This document shows, in pieces, positions 4,639 through 12,374 of a stretch of 12,965 nt of DNA. Source of the DNA: Candidatus Zixiibacteriota bacterium (GTDB lineage Bacteria > Zixibacteria > MSB-5A5 > GN15 > FEB-12); NCBI GenBank assembly GCA_030642845.1, contig DAOWMZ010000018.1:1-12965 (forward strand), written 5' to 3'. Both the position numbers and the translations under genes were made by a program. Numbering within the stretch: position 1 is the first letter of the stretch; every line of letters begins with the position of its first letter. The notes under the pieces are model-generated. The model was not told where the DNA came from. It saw nothing but the letters and a program-made list of their open reading frames with translations, and did not search any database.

Positions 4639-5735
4639 TGTCTGATGAAATAATTAAAACCGCTTTTCATGATTTTCATGTCGAAGCTGGTGCCAAAATG
4701 GTGGACTTTGCCGGGTTCAGAATGCCGGTACAATACGCAGGAATAACCGCCGAACATCTCGCAGTCCGCAAAGGTGTCGGCCTGTTTGATCTCTCCCATA
4801 TGGGTGAATTCGAAATCCGCGGTAAGCATAGGCTGGATTTTTTACAGAAGGTTACTACTAATGATGTGTCAATTCTTAAAGACGGCGAGATACAATACAA
4901 CTGCATGACCCTTCCTACCGGCGGGATTGTTGATGATCTTCTGGTTTACAAAATGCCGGACAACTATATGCTTGTGGTCAACGCCTCCAATATCGATAAG
5001 GATTTTAACTGGCTCCGCTCCAATTTGATCAGCGATGCAGAAATTATTGATAACTCAGGTATTACCGCTTTGCTCGCTATTCAGGGACCTGATGCAATCA
5101 AAGTGATGGAACAGTTGACTGATTATGATCTGGAAAACATGAAATACTACACCTGGGCAAAAGCCAATGTTGCCGGTGAAAAGATGATGTTCTCTCGTAC
5201 AGGTTATACCGGCGAGGATGGATTTGAAATATATCTCGATCCAAAACATGCTCAAAAACTATGGCCAGCCGTAATTACCGCCGGTGAAAAACATAATATG
5301 CAATTGATCGGATTGGGAGCGCGTGATACTCTTCGGCTGGAAATGAAAATGGCACTTTATGGCAACGACATCGATGAAACCACAACCCCGATCGAAGCTG
5401 GCTTATCATGGATAGTGAAATTAGATAAAGATTTTAACGGCAAAGATGTTATCGCTCACCAAAAAGCAGAAAAACCGGAACGTCGTTTGGTCTGTCTTGA
5501 GATGGAAAGCCACCAGGTTCCGCGTCACGGACATGAAATTATGGACGGCGGCAAGGTGATAGGCAAAATTACTTCCGGCAGTTTTTCCCCCAGTCTGAAA
5601 AAACCGATTGCATTGGGTTATGTTCCGAGGAAAAAATCAAAATCCGGAACTAAAGTTGAGATAGCAATCAGGAATAAAAAAATTGAAGCAACAGTGGTAA
5701 AACCTCCATTTTATAAAAATGCATCACATAAGTGA
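4638..5735 (+). CDS. gcvT: glycine cleavage system T protein (aminomethyltransferase)
   Basis: The T protein transfers the aminomethyl carbon from lipoylated H protein to tetrahydrofolate, releasing ammonia and 5,10-methylene-THF. The 365-residue length is typical. Family marks seen are KMVDFAGFRMPVQY (20-33), VGLFDLSHMGEFEIRG (47-62), YNCMTLPTGGIVDDLLVYKM (87-106) with the catalytic aspartate in the DD pair at 99-100, SRTGYTGEDGFEIY, GLGARDTLRLEM and a C-terminal barrel with GKITSGSFSPSLKKPIALGYV. All are intact, so it should be active. It starts at ATG 4638 behind AAGGGA, at a rather long 11-nt spacing and within a hairpin. No gcvH or gcvP is present in the window; in many genomes they follow gcvT, but here a ComB homologue does. 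The start fits the usual N-terminus (KTAFHDFHVEAGAKM). Confidence 0.96.
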   Translation: MSDEIIKTAFHDFHVEAGAKMVDFAGFRMPVQYAGITAEHLAVRKGVGLFDLSHMGEFEIRGKHRLDFLQKVTTNDVSILKDGEIQYNCMTLPTGGIVDDLLVYKMPDNYMLVVNASNIDKDFNWLRSNLISDAEIIDNSGITALLAIQGPDAIKVMEQLTDYDLENMKYYTWAKANVAGEKMMFSRTGYTGEDGFEIYLDPKHAQKLWPAVITAGEKHNMQLIGLGARDTLRLEMKMALYGNDIDETTTPIEAGLSWIVKLDKDFNGKDVIAHQKAEKPERRLVCLEMESHQVPRHGHEIMDGGKVIGKITSGSFSPSLKKPIALGYVPRKKSKSGTKVEIAIRNKKIEATVVKPPFYKNASHK

Positions 5736-5744
5736 GAATAGATA

Positions 5745-6473
5745 GTGAAAGTTGATATATATTTGACCCCTTACCCTTTTAAGGATATTCCTAAAAAAGG
5801 AAAAGCAGTGGTGGCAATCGATGTCCTTCGATCATCCACTTCAACCTGCGCCGCTTTGATTAATGGTGCCAAAGGTGTTATTCCCTCCCCCGGTTCTGTT
5901 GAAGCGGGAGAAATGCGTTCCAAGATAGGCAGTGATATCTCACTGTTGGCCGGTGAAAAAGATAATGTAAAAATAGAAAACTTTGATCTTGGCAATTCAC
6001 CGGCAGAATTCACCGAGGATTTAGTCAAAAATAAACTAATAATAATGACTACCAGCAATGGAACGGCAATATTTGGCATGGCTCACAATGCCGAGTTAAT
6101 TATTTGCGGAGCATTGGTAAATATTTCAAAAGTTGCTGAGAAAGTAGCAGGCACAAATCTTGATCTGGCTATTGTCTGCGCCGGTCAAAAAGGTGGATTT
6201 TCAATTGAGGATACTATCTGCGCCGGAATGTTGATTCATACTCTTAACGTAAAGCATCATATTGAAACCGAACTAAATGATGCCGGTGATCTTGCTTTGC
6301 TTTTGTACCGAACCAATAAAACCACCCTTGTAAAAGTAATTCAACAGGGAGAGCATGGCCGCCGTCTGGCTTATGATGGATTTGCCGAAGATGTCGCCAA
6401 GGCTACTGCTGTCGATTCGATCCCGGTTCTGCCGGTTATGGCTTATGGTCGTTTGGTGGTGGAAAATTTATAA
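5745..6473 (+). CDS. ComB-like 2-phosphosulfolactate phosphatase family protein
   Basis: A 242-residue member of the ComB family, which in methanogens removes phosphate from 2-phosphosulfolactate on the way to coenzyme M. Conserved blocks are VAIDVLRSSTS (23-33), GEK (70-72), FDLGNSP (80-86) and TTSNGT (102-107), plus AVICAG-like LAIVCAGQKGGFSIEDTICAG further on. Many bacteria that make no coenzyme M carry this gene, where its substrate is not established, so the specific reaction here is uncertain. The family usually shows GER and GFDLGNSP; here these read GEK and NFDLGNSP. The start codon is GTG, nine nt after the gcvT stop, with only a weak GAGA upstream, so translation may depend on coupling to gcvT. 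Assigned to the family with high confidence, to the substrate with low confidence. Confidence 0.85.
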   Translation: MKVDIYLTPYPFKDIPKKGKAVVAIDVLRSSTSTCAALINGAKGVIPSPGSVEAGEMRSKIGSDISLLAGEKDNVKIENFDLGNSPAEFTEDLVKNKLIIMTTSNGTAIFGMAHNAELIICGALVNISKVAEKVAGTNLDLAIVCAGQKGGFSIEDTICAGMLIHTLNVKHHIETELNDAGDLALLLYRTNKTTLVKVIQQGEHGRRLAYDGFAEDVAKATAVDSIPVLPVMAYGRLVVENL

Positions 6474-6499
6474 TTATGAAAATAATTAACCTTTAATGG

Positions 6500-6513
6500 T
6501 ATAATAAAATATG
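6500..6513 (+). promoter_or_regulatory. possible internal promoter giving a leaderless mRNA
   Basis: A perfect TATAAT (6500-6505) ends five nt before the ATG at 6511, which itself has no visible Shine-Dalgarno. If used, transcription would start at or next to the ATG. The -35 at 17 bp (TGAAAA, 6477-6482) is poor, so chance is a serious alternative. Confidence 0.2.
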
Positions 6514-8412
6514 ATTAGATTATTAACTATTCTTATAACTCTCATCTTTCTTTCCGGTGGTTTCGTAACTGCTGTTGCTGAAAATGCTGTGAAATGTGAA
6601 TTTTCCGTTTATCAGACAGACAGTCTCAAAGGAGATGTTTTGTTACTGGCTGATACCAGCGATTTCGTGAAAGGAGTTCCGGCTACAGGATTTTTGCTTT
6701 CCTTTTCTGTTGATCTGGAGGTACAGGAAATTGACAGTGCCCGTTGTATTTTTATTATGCACGTGATAACATTAGGACCACCCGCTAATACCTATTCCCG
6801 AAGTTTTACTGTGGAATACGGCCTCCCTGCCCAGCTGAATAATATCAAAGGGAAACTGGAAACAAATTACAATCTTGTCATAACACCACTTGAAAAAACC
6901 GATGTGGATACTTCCGAATGTAATTTTTATCATAATAGACAAGGGGATTTCAAGTTTAATCCGACCGCTAATATGGACATTTATTTTGTCCCTAATTCAT
7001 TGGGAGATTATTATTGGAACTTGGTAAAAGGACTGCATGAGTCTGAATATCGCCAATTTAAGTCTCTTTTTAATCTTAACCTGCCCGGAAAACATAAATT
7101 ATTCTTGTGTCCCTGTCCTCTTTCTTCGGTTATCTGGGATTCCCGTTTCGGCCAAATGTCCGACCCGACCCGTAATAATAGTTTTGGACTTTTTACCCGG
7201 GGTTTAAATTCGGCTGATCCTTTTGTTGTTCTTCATACCTCTATATTAAGACAGTTTGGTTACGCACCGCCATTTCTTTCCGAGGGATGGGCAGGATATC
7301 TTTCTTTTGCTTTTTACGACATGAAAAATATAGTCAAAGAGAATAAGAATGTTCCTGTAACATATTTGTTAAATACTTATAATTACCTTCAGGCTTCCCC
7401 TACCCTTGCTGACCGTACGGCTTCATCATTTGTAAAATTTCTGATTGACCAGTATGGCTTCGATAAATTCAGAAAATTATATGAAATATCAGATGATCTT
7501 AATCTCCCTGATAAATTCACCGAAGTATATGGCATAGCCGCCGCCGATATTGAACTTCAATGGCTTACCTATGTAGATTCTCTTACTTTCCCTGTTTATG
7601 TTTACCGCCAGTATGCCGAACGAGCTGAAGCAATGTTTGATTATAACCTGATGCATCAGTATGCCGGTGCTTTGTTAGATGGGGCTGCCAACAAAGCCGA
7701 TTCTTTATTGGGGCTTTCTATTTTAAAAAGATCCAGCTTTTTCACCGGTGATTATTATGCCGCTACAGCCGTTCAGGAAGCATTGCTGCAGCTAAACCCA
7801 ATTGATGCCACCGGGTATATGGCCTTAGCCGGATACAAGATGATGAACGGACTCTATGAAGAAGCCAGAAAAGATCTTAATAAAGGATTAGAACTGAATC
7901 CATCGGATAATCTTATTAAATTTAATCTGGGTATGAGCTATTTATATACCAACGATAAAGAACAGGCTCGAAAAATTCTTACAGATTTACTCGCTACTAC
8001 TGATATGACTGCCAAAGCAGAAGCAAAAATTATGCTTAGTTATATTATAAGGACGTCAGGATCAGAGGCGGAACAAACAATAGCCACGAATTATTTCCAT
8101 GATGCGCGTAATGTATTTAATCAGCAGGTCCAAAACCAGATGAGTTCTTCCAATGCGTTTCTTTGGTTGGGGATTTCATCATTGGGTCTTGAGGATACCG
8201 GTAATGCTTTTAGTTATCTTGAAACTGCTCTCTTTTTAGAGACCAGGCCATTTTATGTTGGGATGATTTACCTTTGGATGGGTAAAGCCAGCGATGTTAT
8301 GGGTGATCATGTTGCTGCTATTGATTATTATCAACTGGTCTTAAGAGAAGCATCAGCCTACTACCATCAAGAAGAAGCCAGAGAACTAATCGAAAATCCA
8401 TTTAAGTTTTAA
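6511..8412 (+). CDS. secreted protein with degenerate MA-type metallopeptidase domain and TPR repeats
   Basis: A 633-residue exported protein. Residues 1-23 form a signal peptide (LLTILITLIFLSGGFVTAVAEN). Around 155-360 the layout is that of peptidase MA-like (gluzincin) domains: an N-terminal strand region (LGDYYWNLVKGLH), a helix with VVLHTSILRQ, then PPFLSEGWAGYLS and a C-terminal helical part ending IELQWLTYVDSL. The zinc motif HExxH is replaced by H242-T-S-I-L246, although the downstream Glu258 of SEGWA is kept, so catalysis is unlikely. From about 370 to the end there are several TPR-like helix pairs (for example YMALAGYKMMNGLYEEARKDLNKGLELNP and AFLWLGISSLGLEDTGNAFSYLETAL), which usually mediate protein contacts. 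It lies 37 nt after the ComB gene and nine nt before the BatA/vWA gene, so it may partner that membrane protein in the envelope. It could also be a pure scaffold. The ATG lacks a Shine-Dalgarno; an upstream in-frame ATG at 6496 runs into a stop. Confidence 0.75.
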   Translation: MIRLLTILITLIFLSGGFVTAVAENAVKCEFSVYQTDSLKGDVLLLADTSDFVKGVPATGFLLSFSVDLEVQEIDSARCIFIMHVITLGPPANTYSRSFTVEYGLPAQLNNIKGKLETNYNLVITPLEKTDVDTSECNFYHNRQGDFKFNPTANMDIYFVPNSLGDYYWNLVKGLHESEYRQFKSLFNLNLPGKHKLFLCPCPLSSVIWDSRFGQMSDPTRNNSFGLFTRGLNSADPFVVLHTSILRQFGYAPPFLSEGWAGYLSFAFYDMKNIVKENKNVPVTYLLNTYNYLQASPTLADRTASSFVKFLIDQYGFDKFRKLYEISDDLNLPDKFTEVYGIAAADIELQWLTYVDSLTFPVYVYRQYAERAEAMFDYNLMHQYAGALLDGAANKADSLLGLSILKRSSFFTGDYYAATAVQEALLQLNPIDATGYMALAGYKMMNGLYEEARKDLNKGLELNPSDNLIKFNLGMSYLYTNDKEQARKILTDLLATTDMTAKAEAKIMLSYIIRTSGSEAEQTIATNYFHDARNVFNQQVQNQMSSSNAFLWLGISSLGLEDTGNAFSYLETALFLETRPFYVGMIYLWMGKASDVMGDHVAAIDYYQLVLREASAYYHQEEARELIENPFKF

Positions 8413-8421
8413 TGAACAAAC

Positions 8422-10491
8422 ATGTTTAATTTTCTTAATCCGACCATACTCATTGCTGCCACAGCGGCATTGATCCCGCTAATCATTCATCTTTTCTCAA
8501 AAAGACGGGTTAAGATCGTTGAGTTCTCATCGTTGAAACATCTGAAGGCAATGCAGAAACGACAAGTGCGAAGATTAAAAATCCGTCAATTGCTTCTGCT
8601 GATTTTACGCATGTTGATTTTGCTATTTATTGTTTTGGCTTTCGCCCGGCCAACATTGCAAAGCGGAGGAATGGGCTCACATGCTTCGGTATCAGCCGTT
8701 TTATTGTTTGATAATTCTGCTTCGATGAATCGTGAAGTCAGCGACGGCAACCTTTTTGAGCTTTCACAAAAAAGAGCTCTGCAAATTCTGGATACCTTTG
8801 GTGAGGCGGACGAAGTTTGCGTAATACCATTGGATCAATCAGAAAACAGAATCAAACCCAAATTCTCTTCACCAGCAATAGCCAAAGATCAGTTGTCAAG
8901 ACTGACTAAAGGAAGCAGCATAGCAGAACTTCAGGAATCTTTGGAATTAGCCAATGATCTTTTAAAAGAAGCTTCCAATTTGAATAAGGAACTTTATATA
9001 ATCTCCGACCAACAGCGGGTTTCATTGCCGGATAGCTCTGTTTTGGAAGATAGTGACGCAAAAGTTTATCTTGTAGAAATACCGATTGAAGAATACGATA
9101 ACTGCGGCATTACCAATGTAGATTTTGGAGGACAGTTAATTTTAGCCGGTCATGAATTTACCACTACAGCGACAATAAAAAATCAGAGCCAGCGTGATCG
9201 CTCTGATATTATCGCCTCTCTTTTTATTGATGGCCACCGGGTATCTCAGGTAGATGTTGAGGTATCTTCAGGGAATGAAACCTCGGTCAGCTTTACTCAT
9301 TCTGTTTCTCGCGGGGGGTTGCATGATGGTTCTGTTGAGCTCTCAGACGATCAATTTCAAGCTGACAACAGATATTATTTCAGCTTCAAAATCCCACAAC
9401 AGTTTAATGTGTTGATCATCCAAGGAGATAACGCCGCTGGTTTAATATTACTTGCAATGGTTCCTTCGTTGTCACTGAACCAGTACTGGTCGGTTAAAGA
9501 AGTTGGTTTGGATAATTTAGCCGGAATTAATTTTAATGATTATGATGTTGTAATTTTATCAGGCACTCCACCCCTGGCGGAAGGTTATGTCCGGCGTTTG
9601 AAATCTTTTGTCAACCAGGGCAATTCACTCTTTTTGGCCTTTGGCGGCACAACTGAAATTGATGATTTCAACAGCAACTGGTCGGATATTGCCGGAGTTA
9701 TTTTCGATGAAGGGATACGAAGAGATTTTACCCGAGCCGGATACTATACTTTTGATAACGTTGATATCACCCATCCTATTTTTTCTGTTTTTAAATTTGA
9801 GACCGATAAACTCCCTGAGTTAAAATTTTATACACTTCCCAAATTACATACTACAGAAGAGGCAAATATATTAGCAAACTTTTCCGGCAATCGTCCCGCA
9901 TTAGTTGAAAGCAGATATGGCCACGGACGAGTCCTGACCTTTACCGGACTGATTGCACCGCAGTATTCCGATCTAACAGGACATGCCTTTTTTGTTCCGT
10001 TTATCTCACGGATAACCGAATATCTGGCCTCGGATCTTTCCGGTTATGACATTCATCTTTTTGCCGGAGAAAATATCAGCAGAGCAATATCAGTAAATAT
10101 CCAGTTGACTGCATCAGTGGAAATGATTACTCCTGACAGCCAATATTACTATCTTGCTCCCGAAGAGGAAAAAGGAAATTTGATTTTGAAACCTCATCCG
10201 GTGAATCTAAGCGGCATTTATAATATTCGATATCTTGGACGAGAGATTGATCGCTTTGCCTTAAATATCAACCCGGATGAATGCGATCTGGCGAGTGTTG
10301 TCGAAAAGCAATTCGCCGATGCAATCGGAGCCGATGATTACAACGTTGTTCAGCAAAACACAAATGCTGCCTCAATAATTTCCGAATTCCGTTTTGGAAA
10401 AGAATTATGGCAAATCTTCCTTTGGATGGCAGTATTGTTTATTATTGCTGAGATGTTGTTGTCAAAAGGTATTGGCAAAGGGGAGTCGTGA
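8422..10491 (+). CDS. BatA-domain membrane protein with vWA domain
   Basis: A 689-residue integral membrane protein. It starts with the BatA N-terminal signature: LNPTILIAATAALIPLIIHL (TM1, about 6-25), basic KRRVKIVEFSSLKHL, KRQVRRLKIRQ and TM2 (57-75) ending AFARP. The vWA domain follows with a MIDAS motif D97-N-S99-A-S101, able to bind a metal ion and a partner. A beta-rich CARDB-like middle part (about 225-320) and a flavodoxin/GATase-like section (NVLIIQGDNAAGLILL through YDVVILSGTPP and FVNQGNSLFLAFGG) come next, then a single TM at 662-680 near the C-terminus. This architecture is common in Bacteroidetes and related phyla, where it belongs to Bat/MoxR-type envelope systems of incompletely known role. 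No MoxR ATPase is present in this window. No Shine-Dalgarno is evident; the gene starts nine nt after the TPR gene and its stop overlaps the ABC-F start. Confidence 0.85.
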   Translation: MFNFLNPTILIAATAALIPLIIHLFSKRRVKIVEFSSLKHLKAMQKRQVRRLKIRQLLLLILRMLILLFIVLAFARPTLQSGGMGSHASVSAVLLFDNSASMNREVSDGNLFELSQKRALQILDTFGEADEVCVIPLDQSENRIKPKFSSPAIAKDQLSRLTKGSSIAELQESLELANDLLKEASNLNKELYIISDQQRVSLPDSSVLEDSDAKVYLVEIPIEEYDNCGITNVDFGGQLILAGHEFTTTATIKNQSQRDRSDIIASLFIDGHRVSQVDVEVSSGNETSVSFTHSVSRGGLHDGSVELSDDQFQADNRYYFSFKIPQQFNVLIIQGDNAAGLILLAMVPSLSLNQYWSVKEVGLDNLAGINFNDYDVVILSGTPPLAEGYVRRLKSFVNQGNSLFLAFGGTTEIDDFNSNWSDIAGVIFDEGIRRDFTRAGYYTFDNVDITHPIFSVFKFETDKLPELKFYTLPKLHTTEEANILANFSGNRPALVESRYGHGRVLTFTGLIAPQYSDLTGHAFFVPFISRITEYLASDLSGYDIHLFAGENISRAISVNIQLTASVEMITPDSQYYYLAPEEEKGNLILKPHPVNLSGIYNIRYLGREIDRFALNINPDECDLASVVEKQFADAIGADDYNVVQQNTNAASIISEFRFGKELWQIFLWMAVLFIIAEMLLSKGIGKGES

Positions 10492-12374
10492 TGACTCTTT
10501 TAGCGGCTGAAAATATTTCCAAAAAATTCTCAGATCAGGTCATTGTCGATCAAATATCATTTACAATCAAAACCGGGGATCGCATTGGTCTTGTAGGTAA
10601 AAACGGAATCGGAAAAACAACTCTCTTTGAATTATTAGTAGGGAATATTGATACTGACAATGGGACTATTACCCGTTCTCGTTCATGCCTGATTGATTAT
10701 ATCCAGCAGGATAAATCAGGCATTATGGATACTTCTCTTTTTGAATTTGCGTCATCTGCTCGGAGTGATCTTTTACAAATGAGAAAAGAAATTACTATCC
10801 TTGAAGAGCGTTTGATGGAAATGCCAACCGATAAAATGAGCCTTGATAAACTGGGACATCTCCAGCACAAATTTGAAACTGATGGTGGTTTCACATTTGA
10901 AAATGAAGTTGCAACAATTCTTCACGGAGTCGGATTTGAAAAAGAACGCCACCATGAAAGATTATCAAATTTCTCAGGTGGTGAGAAAAACAGAGCCGGG
11001 TTGGCACATGCTCTGGCTGGAAGGGGTAATTTACTCCTGTTGGATGAACCGACAAATCATCTCGATATCGAATCAACATTGTGGTTGGAAAATTATTTAG
11101 CTGAAACTGACAAGAGTTATATTATCATCTCGCACGATCGGGCATTTCTTTCTGCTGCAGTGACCCAGGTCTGGGAAATTCAGTTAGCCAAACTGCATTT
11201 ATACAAAGGAAGTTTTGAAAACTACCTGATCGAACGCAAAGATAGAAAACGGCTTCATGAGCATCGCTATAAACATCAGCAGGAAGAAATAAAACGCCTG
11301 GAAGATTTTGTCCAGCGTAATATGGCCGGACAAAAAACAAAACAGGCCAAATCCAAACTTAAATATCTTAGCCGAATCAAACGCCTACCGCCACCACGCA
11401 GTGACGGCTCCTCGAATAATATAAATGTGAAGTCATCAGGCAGATCATACGCCCACGTTCTCGAAGTCAATGATCTGACAATTGGCTATGGTACTGATCC
11501 TGTTGTGAGTAATGTTAGTTTTGATCTTTATCGGGGGGATAAAGTTGGTCTGATTGGCCGCAACGGCTCCGGCAAAACAACTATTTTACTCTCTCTGATT
11601 GGCGAGCTCTCCCCAATTACCGGTGATATTAAATTGGGCAACAATGTCGATGTCGCTTATTTTGATCAGGAACTGACAGAACTTAATCCGAATCTTAGTG
11701 CTCTTGACACCCTTTGGGAAATAGACCCGATCGCTGAAATGGGAAAGATAAGATCGTTTTTAGCAAGGTTTGGATTTACCGGCGAGGATTCATACAAATT
11801 AGTAAAGACTTTATCCGGCGGCGAAAAAACAAAACTGGCAATGGCTAAGCTTTTGTATTATCCGGCTAATTTTTTAATTTTTGATGAGCCTACCAATCAC
11901 CTTGATATTGATGCCCGCGAAGTTCTTGAACAGGCTCTTAAAGATTACGAAGGAAGCTGTTTGATTGTCAGTCACGACCGCCATTTTCTGGAATGTGTTA
12001 CCGATAAAATCTTTCATGTCATTGATGGTCATCTCAATATCTACAATGGCAACTATGCTTTCTTCAAAGAAAAGATGGCTGAAAAAGAAGAAAAGGCTCC
12101 ACTAAAACCTCTGAAATCCAAAGAAGCTTACCTAACCTTTAAGGAAAAATCAAAACGAATATCAAAACATAAAAAACTGATTCAATCAACCAAATCAAAG
12201 ATCGCTGATCTGGAAAAAGAACTAACTAATCTGGAAAAAGATATATTACACAATATCCCCCGCTCTGATTGGGAGACATTAAATGCCAGCTCAGAAAAAA
12301 AATTAGTGATCGAAAATGAGATATTGGATTTATATGCTAAACTGGAAATATTAGAGGGAATGGAAGTTGATTAA
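10491..12374 (+). CDS. ABC-F family ATPase (Uup/YdiF type)
   Basis: A 627-residue soluble protein with two ABC domains and no membrane segments. Domain 1 has Walker A GKNGIGKT (36-43), signature FSGGEKNRA and Walker B LLLLDEPTNHLD (Asp185, Glu186). Domain 2 has Walker A GRNGSGKT (356-363), signature LSGGEKTKL and Walker B LIFDEPTNHLD (Asp465, Glu466). Between them is the charged linker (about 240-310, with KHQQEEIKRLEDFVQRNMAGQ) that reaches the ribosomal P-site tRNA in this family. A C-terminal coiled coil (about 540-625) marks the Uup/YdiF branch. Members act on ribosomes (stalling rescue, biogenesis or antibiotic protection); which applies here is not visible. A GTG at 10488 would lie only two nt after the Shine-Dalgarno GGGGAG (10480-10485), while ATG 10491 has five nt spacing, so I start at 10491. 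It shares one base with the BatA stop codon (TGATG). Confidence 0.93.
   Translation: MTLLAAENISKKFSDQVIVDQISFTIKTGDRIGLVGKNGIGKTTLFELLVGNIDTDNGTITRSRSCLIDYIQQDKSGIMDTSLFEFASSARSDLLQMRKEITILEERLMEMPTDKMSLDKLGHLQHKFETDGGFTFENEVATILHGVGFEKERHHERLSNFSGGEKNRAGLAHALAGRGNLLLLDEPTNHLDIESTLWLENYLAETDKSYIIISHDRAFLSAAVTQVWEIQLAKLHLYKGSFENYLIERKDRKRLHEHRYKHQQEEIKRLEDFVQRNMAGQKTKQAKSKLKYLSRIKRLPPPRSDGSSNNINVKSSGRSYAHVLEVNDLTIGYGTDPVVSNVSFDLYRGDKVGLIGRNGSGKTTILLSLIGELSPITGDIKLGNNVDVAYFDQELTELNPNLSALDTLWEIDPIAEMGKIRSFLARFGFTGEDSYKLVKTLSGGEKTKLAMAKLLYYPANFLIFDEPTNHLDIDAREVLEQALKDYEGSCLIVSHDRHFLECVTDKIFHVIDGHLNIYNGNYAFFKEKMAEKEEKAPLKPLKSKEAYLTFKEKSKRISKHKKLIQSTKSKIADLEKELTNLEKDILHNIPRSDWETLNASSEKKLVIENEILDLYAKLEILEGMEVD

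Noticed and set aside
9608..9823. Plus-strand open frame within the BatA gene
   Set aside because: Out-of-frame shadow of a continuous 689-codon gene.
10488..10490. GTG as start of the ABC-F gene
   Set aside because: Only two nt separate it from the Shine-Dalgarno, whereas the adjacent ATG at 10491 has a normal five-nt spacing.
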